From an uncultured Bacteroidales bacterium (GTDB taxonomy: Bacteria; Bacteroidota; Bacteroidia; Bacteroidales; Paludibacteraceae): a DNA stretch of 33,578 nucleotides. The translations under genes were made by a program, and so were the position numbers. Below, one piece after another: positions 22,328 to 29,167 of the stretch. The stretch is from the NCBI GenBank assembly GCA_937910305.1, contig CALEPS010000052.1:1-33578 (forward strand), in the 5' to 3' direction. The notes below the pieces were generated by a model, which had not been told where the DNA came from, made no database searches, and saw only the letters and a program-made list of their open reading frames with translations. The stretch's first letter is position 1. Each line of letters begins with the position of its first letter.

Positions 22328-22803
22328 GTTAGAGGGATGAACATAGACTTATTTTCCGAAGGCTCACCGTTGAAGGCCTCCAAAGCCGTAGCACGGGCCA
22401 ATGCCAGGTCATTCTTGTCGGGGTATTGGTCTTTGTAATCGCGCCTGGGCTTAACGGGCATATCGTTTTCCCATGTCCCCTCCCATGTGATGCACCAACT
22501 TCGCGTATAACGCTTGTACGAACCTGCCGGATGGCTCGAATGAATCAGCCTTCCGCAGTTGTCATACTCACCCTCGCTATACCACTCATATTCCGTTTGC
22601 GGGTTAGGAAAAAAACTGTCTCTGCATATCGCTCCTTCGCCATGCCTGACACCATGCACGAACTCACCCTCGTATTTGCAATCGCGCGCACGCTCGTCCT
22701 CGCTTTTGTCCGCGATATAAGTCATAGTGCCTTTGCCGTGCGGACGACCCTCCGCGTCCTTCTCCCCTTCGTAGGTATAGGAAACAAATTTATACTCAGC
22801 CAT
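22324..22803 (-). CDS. MORN-repeat protein
   Basis: A 159-residue cytoplasmic protein with MORN-type repeats: YEGEKDAEGRPHGKGTMTY, then YEGEFVHGVRHGEGAI, then YSEGEYDNCGRL, and a weaker one ending TWEGTWENDM. MORN repeats form extended beta-hairpin sheets that bind lipids or proteins. No signal peptide. It follows the Sel1 gene by 8 bp and is surely co-transcribed, so the two repeat proteins may act together. Function unknown. Confidence 0.85.
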   Translation of the reverse strand: MAEYKFVSYTYEGEKDAEGRPHGKGTMTYIADKSEDERARDCKYEGEFVHGVRHGEGAICRDSFFPNPQTEYEWYSEGEYDNCGRLIHSSHPAGSYKRYTRSWCITWEGTWENDMPVKPRRDYKDQYPDKNDLALARATALEAFNGEPSENKSMFIPLT

Positions 22804-22811
22804 AATATTAT

Positions 22812-24173
22812 TTATCTTCTCTCTTTTATCTTCCTGTACAAAGCTTCTGCCTCGGTTTTATTCGGATCGTATTTCAGAGCCATCAAACAATTGGAAGAGG
22901 CGAAATAATCACTTTGAGAAACACCTCCCACTCCCAAATAATAGCACCTGGCCAAAACGAAGTAGCCGTTGGACTTGCAGGTATCGTAGGGGCTGTCTAT
23001 GGCACGCATAGCATAATAATAGGCTTTATCGTTATCTTCATGAACTCCTATGCCAAGCATGTAGCTAAATGCTAATTGCGCAGGAGATAAGTCTCTCTCG
23101 CCTCTTTGGTACGCTTCTTGGTACCATTTGAAGGATGTGTACTCATCACACTCGCATCCTCTTCCTTCGGCATAGCAAAGTCCCAGCATGGCACAAGCAT
23201 CGCCACTGCCATAACTTGCCGCTATTGTAAAGCACTGAACCGCTTGGAGCGGATTCTTGGGAGTACCATCTATTCCGCCGAGATATTTCAGACCCAAAGT
23301 ATACATAATAGACGCATCGGAAGAATCAGAAGAAGACTGCTGGTTCGGTGATGGACTCGGAGCAGGAGAATAAACCGCCTCGATATCATAAAACATTTGC
23401 TCCGCAATATGTTTCTTTTGAGGGATATTCGGTTCGCCGCCGTTGAGATAAGCGAGACCCAGTTTGTAATACGCATCCAGTGTCTGCTGCTTCAATTGGG
23501 GAGCTATTTTCTCTATATAAATCTTCATCCTTTTACGCATGTGATCGCGCATGTCGCGTCTCGCACCGGCGCGAACTCCTTTGATATACATACAGATCGC
23601 TTCGTCCATATTCGGTTGGTATCCGTATCCCAGCCCAAGCGCCTCATGGTCGGCTATGTCAAAATACGCTTCCGCCTCGCCGGCTTCAACACGCTTCCAG
23701 TACGTTTCAATAGCTTTTTTATAGTACCATTCCGCTTCTTTGCGGTTTTTTAGAACACCCCACTGCGGCTTGCCGTTCACCAACGCATCCGCATAGTCGT
23801 CCATCGCTTCCGGACTACCGTCTCTGATTGCGTTTTGCAGCAGTTGGAATGACCAAGGGATATTTTTTGAGCAAAAATAACCGTTTGCCGCTGCAACGAA
23901 TGCATTATACTCCGCTGTCGGATGGTTGTGTTCAGCGGCTTCGAAAAAGAACTTGACTCCTTGCTGCATGTCGCTTCTGCCGTTCTCCAAACCGATACCA
24001 TTGCAATTTAATACGCCAAGCCCATACAGCGCTTCCTTCGGGTCGTCGTCAAAAGTTTGCCTGAAAATATAGGACGTATATAAACCGTCGTCATCCCGTC
24101 CTTCTTTGCGGTACAACTCGCCATCCGGCATCCTGTAAACAAAACCATACTGGCTATCTCTACTTGATTCCAT
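22812..24173 (-). CDS. Sel1-like repeat protein
   Basis: A 453-residue protein made mainly of Sel1-like helical repeats, a tetratricopeptide relative that binds proteins. Clear repeats include ALYGLGVLNCNGIGLENG, YTLGLKYLGGIDGT and AMLGLCYAEGRGCECDEY, then LAFSYMLGIGVHEDNDKAYY. No signal peptide; the N-terminus (MESSRDSQYGFVYRMPDG) resembles no known domain. ATG 24173 is chosen because the longer frame to 24266 runs through the promoter at 24224-24254. It is the first gene of a two-gene operon with the MORN protein. Partner and function unknown. Confidence 0.85.
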   Translation of the reverse strand: MESSRDSQYGFVYRMPDGELYRKEGRDDDGLYTSYIFRQTFDDDPKEALYGLGVLNCNGIGLENGRSDMQQGVKFFFEAAEHNHPTAEYNAFVAAANGYFCSKNIPWSFQLLQNAIRDGSPEAMDDYADALVNGKPQWGVLKNRKEAEWYYKKAIETYWKRVEAGEAEAYFDIADHEALGLGYGYQPNMDEAICMYIKGVRAGARRDMRDHMRKRMKIYIEKIAPQLKQQTLDAYYKLGLAYLNGGEPNIPQKKHIAEQMFYDIEAVYSPAPSPSPNQQSSSDSSDASIMYTLGLKYLGGIDGTPKNPLQAVQCFTIAASYGSGDACAMLGLCYAEGRGCECDEYTSFKWYQEAYQRGERDLSPAQLAFSYMLGIGVHEDNDKAYYYAMRAIDSPYDTCKSNGYFVLARCYYLGVGGVSQSDYFASSNCLMALKYDPNKTEAEALYRKIKERR

Positions 24174-24223
24174 AATTGATTGTATTGATTTGTGGTTAAT
24201 ACATATAGCAGATTTTTTCGGCG

Positions 24224-24254
24224 CAAAGGTACAACAAAAATTGCACGTATGCAA
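24224..24254 (-). promoter_or_regulatory. Promoter of the Sel1/MORN operon with perfect-arm dyad
   Basis: On the minus strand TTGCATACGTGCAA (24254-24241), 9 bp, TACCTTTG (24231-24224). Leader about 44 nt. Confidence 0.88.
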
Positions 24255-24293
24255 ATTTTTATTCATTATTATGTATTTTTTTGTCTAAAAAAT

Positions 24294-24324
24294 TTGGATA
24301 TTTCATAAAAATGTATTATCTTTG
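24294..24324 (+). promoter_or_regulatory. Plus-strand promoter leading into 11-bp array C
   Basis: TTGGATATTTCATA (24294-24307), 9 bp, TATCTTTG (24317-24324). Like the promoter at 881-911 it has AATTTGGA at -33 and TATCTTTGCA at -7. The next gene, nadK, has its own promoter 223 bp downstream. Confidence 0.7.
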
Positions 24325-24390
24325 CATCGTATTTCAGTGGAACGCATTTCTGCGGCTGGAATACACCGATTTTTCTCTCTTTTTCCCTAA

Positions 24391-24456
24391 AATTAGTGCG
24401 TGATAAGTGCGAGATAAGTGCGAGATAAGTGCGTCATAAGTGCGAGATAATAAGGT
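24391..24456 (+). repeat. 11-bp tandem array C (GATAAGTGCGA)
   Basis: Six contiguous units: AATTAGTGCGT, GATAAGTGCGA twice, GATAAGTGCGT, CATAAGTGCGA and a partly degenerate GATAATAAGGT. It lies 67 bp after the -7 box at 24317-24324 and 60 bp before the nadK promoter. The gene-free stretch 24174-24578 otherwise holds only the three promoters. Confidence 0.9.
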
Positions 24457-24516
24457 CAACTGGCACTCTGTCTAAACTCTGCATATAGGTAAAATACTTC
24501 AAATTGTGATTTTTAT

Positions 24517-24547
24517 TTGCGTATATGCAATTTTTGTTGTAACTTTG
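24517..24547 (+). promoter_or_regulatory. Promoter of the nadK-lgt-fmt operon with perfect-arm dyad
   Basis: TTGCGTATATGCAA (24517-24530), 9 bp, TAACTTTG (24540-24547). Leader about 25 nt. Confidence 0.9.
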
Positions 24548-24570
24548 CAGCCAAATTAGATTAGCGGAAT

Positions 24571-24582
24571 ATGGCCTTATGA
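24571..24582 (+). other. Possible three-codon leader ORF overlapping the nadK start
   Basis: ATG GCC TTA TGA (24571-24582) ends in an ATGA overlap with the nadK ATG at 24579. It lies within the predicted leader, so ribosomes could start here and reinitiate. It may be chance. Confidence 0.3.
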
Positions 24583-25472
24583 CTATTGCTGTTTTTGGAA
24601 ATGCGATGAAGCCGCAGACCTTGGTTGAAGTGCGGCACATCTTGGAATTCATGACCGGGAAAGGCGTACATGTGCTTCTCTCGCAGGAATTGCGGCAGGA
24701 ACTGGACCTGCGCGAGTATCCGGGCTTTCCAGAGAACTGGGACAGCGACGAACAGCCCGAGAACGTCTATGGCGAGCCGATTGACTTTGCGCTGTCGGTG
24801 GGAGGTGACGGTACCTTCCTTACCTCTGCGGCGGTGATAGGGGATAAGAACATACCGGTTCTGGGCGTGAATGTCGGGCATCTGGGTTTTCTGGCGGATG
24901 TACAATCCCAGGATCTGGACGAGATTCTGCAGAAACTGGTAGCCGGAGAATATACGATAGAGCGCCGCAGCCTGTTGAATGTCAAGGTATTAGACAAAGA
25001 GGGCATTTTGCGAAACGACCTGGTGATGGCGCCTAACGCACTGAACGAAGTGGCGATTTTGAAACAAGGTCTGACGAATATGCTGTCTATCGAGACCAGA
25101 GTGAACGGCGAGTTGCTGCACACCTACCATTCGGACGGTCTGGTGCTCTCTACTCCTACCGGCAGTACTGCCTATAACCTCTCTATCGGAGGTCCGCTGG
25201 TAGTGCCGCAGAACAAGGCTATCATTCTCACGCCTATCGCTCCGCACAGCCTGACGGTAAAACCGATTGTTGTGCCGGACGACTGGACGTTTGACATTCG
25301 CGTAAACAGCCGGTATGACACCTATATGGTCTCTGTGGACGGCAGAAGCCAGAGTCTGAGTACCGACATGAGCCTGCATATAGAACGCGCGGCATACACC
25401 ATCAAAGTGGTACAAATCGGCGACAACAGTTTCCTTAAGTCGCTACGGACAAAACTCAACTGGGGTAAATAA
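24579..25472 (+). CDS. nadK: NAD kinase
   Basis: Phosphorylates NAD to NADP in the cytoplasm. 297 residues, normal length. The diphosphate-binding GGDGTF is at residues 75-80, preceded by DFALSV. NVGHLGFLADV follows at about 96, and the second signature LSTPTGSTAYNLSIGGP at about 190-206. The start at 24579 matches the family (MTIAVFGNAMKPQ) and the promoter. First gene of nadK-lgt-fmt-HD. Confidence 0.97.
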   Translation: MTIAVFGNAMKPQTLVEVRHILEFMTGKGVHVLLSQELRQELDLREYPGFPENWDSDEQPENVYGEPIDFALSVGGDGTFLTSAAVIGDKNIPVLGVNVGHLGFLADVQSQDLDEILQKLVAGEYTIERRSLLNVKVLDKEGILRNDLVMAPNALNEVAILKQGLTNMLSIETRVNGELLHTYHSDGLVLSTPTGSTAYNLSIGGPLVVPQNKAIILTPIAPHSLTVKPIVVPDDWTFDIRVNSRYDTYMVSVDGRSQSLSTDMSLHIERAAYTIKVVQIGDNSFLKSLRTKLNWGK

Positions 25473-25497
25473 TCTTCAAACTTTCAAATCTTCAAAT
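25472..25497. repeat. TCTTCAAA words between nadK and lgt
   Basis: The 23-bp spacer is built from AATCTTCAAA, CTTTCAAA and TCTTCAAA, the same word family as the arrays at 10390-10436 and 21431-21515. Confidence 0.7.
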
Positions 25498-26476
25498 GCT
25501 CTTAAATTATATAACATGGGATGTGGACCCGATATTGATTCATTTCGGGGACGGAGGAATCAGGTGGTATGGTCTGTTGTGGGCTATAGGTCTGTATATC
25601 TGCTGGCAGGTCAACGAGCGGATGTACAAGCATGAGAATTGTCCCGCAGAATGGGCGGATCAGTTGTTCTTCTGGATGACCGCCGGAGTGATCATTGGAG
25701 CACGGCTCGGTCATTGCTGGTTTTACGAATGGCATGATGTCACAAACCCTGCTTTGGCAGGATATTGCGAGTATATGCGTATCTCGACGGAACCGTGGCA
25801 TCTCTTCGGATGGGAGTTCGCCTACCGCAATCCGTATATCGAGCACCCGTTGATGCTGCTGAAGATATGGGAAGGCGGTCTGAGCAGCCACGGAGGGGCG
25901 ATCGGACTCATTACGGCTGCTGTTCTGCTGAATAAATACAAGTTCAGCCGCTATCCGCAGTTTGGTACTTCATGGCTCTGGATTCTGGACAGACTTTGTG
26001 TTGGCGTTTGTTTTACCGCTATGCTCATACGCCTCGGAAACCTGATGAACAGCGAGATCTACGGCGGTCCGACGGACCTGCCATGGGGATTTATCTTTGT
26101 CCGTGACGGTCAGACCGTTCCCTGCCACCCTACCCAGATTTACGAGATTCTCTATTGCTTCGCTGCGCTGTGCGTGACATGGCCTCTCTATTGGCACACG
26201 GATGCGCGCCGCAGAGAAGGATTGCTGCTCGGTATCTTCTTTGAGATTGTCTTTGTCACACGATTCCTGCTGGAGTTCATCAAGAATGACCAGGAAGCTT
26301 TCGAAGCGGGACATGTATTCAATATGGGTCAACTGCTTAGTATCCCGTTCATCGCGCTCGGTATATACCTTATTATACGCGCGTACAAGAGACCGCTGAG
26401 TCCTGTCGTGGATCAACAGCCGGAGAGTCTGGAAGAAAAGTACAGAGAGACAAAGGATAAAGGAAAGAAGAGATGA
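25496..26476 (+). CDS. lgt: Prolipoprotein diacylglyceryl transferase
   Basis: Transfers diacylglycerol from phosphatidylglycerol to the lipobox cysteine of prolipoproteins in the inner membrane. 326 residues with about seven membrane segments. Signatures include GARLGHCWFYEW, WEGGLSSHGGAIG (about 125-137), the Arg/Asn/Glu stretch LIRLGNLMNSEIYGGPTD (about 178-195) and HPTQIYEIL. It overlaps fmt by 4 bp (ATGA). Confidence 0.96.
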   Translation: MLLNYITWDVDPILIHFGDGGIRWYGLLWAIGLYICWQVNERMYKHENCPAEWADQLFFWMTAGVIIGARLGHCWFYEWHDVTNPALAGYCEYMRISTEPWHLFGWEFAYRNPYIEHPLMLLKIWEGGLSSHGGAIGLITAAVLLNKYKFSRYPQFGTSWLWILDRLCVGVCFTAMLIRLGNLMNSEIYGGPTDLPWGFIFVRDGQTVPCHPTQIYEILYCFAALCVTWPLYWHTDARRREGLLLGIFFEIVFVTRFLLEFIKNDQEAFEAGHVFNMGQLLSIPFIALGIYLIIRAYKRPLSPVVDQQPESLEEKYRETKDKGKKR

Positions 26477-27405
26477 CAAAGCAAGATCTAAGAATAGTTT
26501 ATTTGGGTACCCCCGAGTTTGCCGTGGCAAGTCTGAAGGCGCTGGTGGAGGGGGGATATAATGTGGTTGCCGTTGTGACGATGCCGGACAAACCTGCCGG
26601 ACGGGGTCATCAACTGCAATTCTCGGATGTCAAGAAATATGCTCTCTCTGTCGGCCTTCCCGTGCTGCAGCCGGAAAAACTGAAGGACGAAGCTTTTCTG
26701 GAAGAATTACGTTCATACCATGCGGACTTGCAGATTGTAGTGGCGTTCCGCATGTTGCCGGAGGTCGTCTGGGCTATGCCGCGTCTGGGCACATTCAACC
26801 TGCATGCCTCGCTGCTCCCGCAATACCGCGGCGCGGCACCGATCAACTGGGCGGTTATGAACGGAGACAAAGAGACAGGAGCGACCACTTTCATGCTCAA
26901 GCATGAGATTGACACGGGAAACATGATCTTGCAGGAGAAGATATCCATTGGCAAAGACGAGAACGTAGGTTCTGTGCATGACCGGCTCATGGCAATGGGA
27001 ACCGAATTAGTGACCCGTACGGTAGATCTAATCATCGAGTGCGAGAACAAAGGTATTGCCTTGCCTACCACGCCTCAACCGGAGATAGCAGAGATGCGTC
27101 CGGCGCCGAAACTATTCAAAGAGACCTGTGAGATCCGTTTTGACGAAATGACAGCGGAACAGGTGCATAATTTCGTCCGGGGACTCAGCCCCTACCCTGC
27201 CGCATGGGCTAACCTGACTATACACGGACAGGCGTTTGAGAACGTAAAGATCTTCTCTGTCGAAGCAATAACCCCACCCCAGCCCTCCCCTCAAGGGAGG
27301 GAGATAATTATCCCTTGCCGGGAAGGAGCTGTAAGGATATTGGAACTGCAAGCTCCCGGTAAGAAACGGATGGACGCGAAATCTTTCCTCAATGGATTAC
27401 ATTAA
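26473..27405 (+). CDS. fmt: Methionyl-tRNA formyltransferase
   Basis: Formylates initiator Met-tRNA using 10-formyltetrahydrofolate. 310 residues. The N-terminal LGTPEFAVASLKAL, catalytic Asn 109 and His 111 in FNLHASLLPQYRGAAPI, and Asp 147 (DTGN) are all present. The C-terminal tRNA-binding domain begins at about residue 205. A copy of the palindromic repeat (27270-27304) is translated in frame as ITPPQPSPQGREI (about 265-277) within that domain, where homologues usually have a short loop. It overlaps the HD gene by 14 bp. Confidence 0.96.
   Translation: MTKQDLRIVYLGTPEFAVASLKALVEGGYNVVAVVTMPDKPAGRGHQLQFSDVKKYALSVGLPVLQPEKLKDEAFLEELRSYHADLQIVVAFRMLPEVVWAMPRLGTFNLHASLLPQYRGAAPINWAVMNGDKETGATTFMLKHEIDTGNMILQEKISIGKDENVGSVHDRLMAMGTELVTRTVDLIIECENKGIALPTTPQPEIAEMRPAPKLFKETCEIRFDEMTAEQVHNFVRGLSPYPAAWANLTIHGQAFENVKIFSVEAITPPQPSPQGREIIIPCREGAVRILELQAPGKKRMDAKSFLNGLH
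27270..27304 (-). repeat. Palindromic repeat element, copy inside fmt
   Basis: Palindrome CCCTCCCCTCAAGGGAGGG (27283-27301) with the tail on the left (TAACCCCACCCC). It therefore lies in the opposite orientation to the plus-strand copies, but in the same sense relative to its host gene as the copy in the outer-membrane protein gene. Confidence 0.85.
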
Positions 27406-27940
27406 ACTCATCGACAAATATTACGGAAACTCTCCTGAGTTGCGCCATATATTGGTGACACACAGCAGACAGGTTGCGGACCGCGCGCTGCAGATTGTGG
27501 ATGCGCACCCACAATGGGAGGCGGAAGGACTGGTGGACCGTACGTTCGTCGAAGAAGCGGCTATGCTACATGACATAGGTATCATTTTCTGCGATGCGCC
27601 AAAGATACATTGCAACGGACCGCACAAATATATCGAGCACGGATATCTGGGAGCAGAACTGCTGCGGTCCGAAGGGTTCCCGAAACACGCGCTGGTGGCG
27701 GAAAGACATACCGGCACAGGCATCACCATCGAACAAATCGAACGGGAGGAACTGCCTATTCCGGAACGCGATTATTGTCCGCAGAGCATAGAAGAGAAAG
27801 TGATCTGCTATGCCGATAAATTCTATTCGAAAAGCCACCTCGGCGAAGAAGTGGCTTTAGAGAAAATCAAATACAACATCTGGAAATACGGTCACGAAGG
27901 CTACTTGCGCTGGCAAGCGCTGGAGGCGCTTTGCAGTTAG
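27392..27940 (+). CDS. HD-domain phosphohydrolase
   Basis: A 182-residue HD superfamily hydrolase. The metal-binding set is visible: His 24 (VTHSRQVADRAL), His 60-Asp 61 in AAMLHDIGI, His 83 (YIEHGYLGAELL) and a later Asp in ICYADKFYSKS. Family members hydrolyse phosphate esters of nucleotides; the substrate is unknown. The start overlaps the end of fmt by 14 bp in another frame. Last gene of the nadK operon; no clear terminator hairpin between it and the convergent DUF3078 gene. Confidence 0.85.
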   Translation: MDYIKLIDKYYGNSPELRHILVTHSRQVADRALQIVDAHPQWEAEGLVDRTFVEEAAMLHDIGIIFCDAPKIHCNGPHKYIEHGYLGAELLRSEGFPKHALVAERHTGTGITIEQIEREELPIPERDYCPQSIEEKVICYADKFYSKSHLGEEVALEKIKYNIWKYGHEGYLRWQALEALCS

Positions 27941-27965
27941 TCTCCTTCGTACATCGTACATCTCT

Positions 27966-29135
27966 TTATCTGAATTTATGCGCAAAACCTACCGATAGCA
28001 GTTCACGGAACTGTATCTTGGCGTGTGTGTCGCCTTCCATGATTACGGAACTGTCATACCGCGGATGAAGCATCAGCCGCGCGGACATGAACCGGTTGAT
28101 GATAAAATCGCAGTTCACCTCCAGATCCAGTTCCACATGATGGTAGTTGGTGTACATATAGAATTTTGACTCCAGCGCTACTTCTCGCACCGGCTTCCAA
28201 GTATATTCCACACGGACGGACGAACCGATGTTATGCTGGGTGCGCTGTCCGGCCTCCAGACCGTACTCTGTCACTTTCACGCGCGCTGTATCCATGATAT
28301 GAATCACCTTGTACGACAGAGGAGATACGGATATGGATAGACCTTTCACCGGCTTGTAGTCTATACCTACTGCGGCATTGAACCGGAACGGCGAGAAAGG
28401 ACCGGATTTCAGCTCCTTCGAGTTGGATTTGTAGGTCGGCAACAGACGGGTCTCCATCTCCGCAGAAAGCGAAGTAAAGAGTTTCGGTACGATACGCAGG
28501 TTTGCTTTGGAATAGAGCCGCAGCATGTCGTCTGTAGTATTTACTTTGTGCAGGCTGTCCGCTGAAATAGTAGAACCGCCGATGCGCCATTCACCCGTGT
28601 TCTCCCATGTAAAACGCTCTGTAATATAACTGACCTGTCCTTTGGCGATACCTAATCCCGCAAAAGAGGACGATCCGCCTTGGTACCAGTTGGAAGTGAC
28701 GTAGTTCTGCGTCACTTGGAGCATCAAGGTCGCCTCCCTGCGCCATGGCGAACGCATCTTACGAATCGCTTCAAGCACATCGTTACGATCTTCCACCTCA
28801 TCCTTAATCCATGATTTCTCAATTACGATCTCAGGCACCTTGGGTATCTTTTGCAACTCTAGCGCAGCATTGACCGTTTTGAGCGAATCCACTTCGGCGA
28901 TCTCGCGCGCGATGGAATCCAGACGCATCAACTCCGCCAGCGACAGTGTATCTACCGTGTCTGCTGCATGAATCTGTTCGCTCTGCTGCGAAACCATATC
29001 CAGCAGAAGCGCGTCCATATCGGCTGTGGTCTGCTGATCGGACAGGCGGAAGGTGTCTGTATATAATTGTTGCGCCGTCATGTTGATGGCGGCGCAAATC
29101 AATCCTAATATAACGATATTCCGATATTTCGACAT
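27966..29135 (-). CDS. DUF3078 outer-membrane protein, copy 2
   Basis: A 389-residue protein with a signal peptide (MSKYRNIVILGLICAAINMTAQ). A helical N-terminal segment rich in Asp, Leu and Gln follows (about 25-105), then a DUF3078 barrel beginning near WRREATLMLQVTQNYVTSNW and ending in LLSVGFAHKFR, with aromatic and basic C-terminal residues typical of outer-membrane barrels. It lies downstream of secA across an AT-rich spacer of TTACG words (29136-29167). Function unknown; unlike copy 1 it has the extra N-terminal segment. Confidence 0.85.
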   Translation of the reverse strand: MSKYRNIVILGLICAAINMTAQQLYTDTFRLSDQQTTADMDALLLDMVSQQSEQIHAADTVDTLSLAELMRLDSIAREIAEVDSLKTVNAALELQKIPKVPEIVIEKSWIKDEVEDRNDVLEAIRKMRSPWRREATLMLQVTQNYVTSNWYQGGSSSFAGLGIAKGQVSYITERFTWENTGEWRIGGSTISADSLHKVNTTDDMLRLYSKANLRIVPKLFTSLSAEMETRLLPTYKSNSKELKSGPFSPFRFNAAVGIDYKPVKGLSISVSPLSYKVIHIMDTARVKVTEYGLEAGQRTQHNIGSSVRVEYTWKPVREVALESKFYMYTNYHHVELDLEVNCDFIINRFMSARLMLHPRYDSSVIMEGDTHAKIQFRELLSVGFAHKFR

Positions 29136-29163
29136 TACGTAATTACGTTATTACGTTATTACG
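29136..29163. repeat. ATTACGTTATTACG repeats between secA and the DUF3078 gene
   Basis: Three tandem units of about 9-10 bp built on TTACG nearly fill the 32-bp spacer. Confidence 0.75.
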
Positions 29164-29167
29164 AAAA

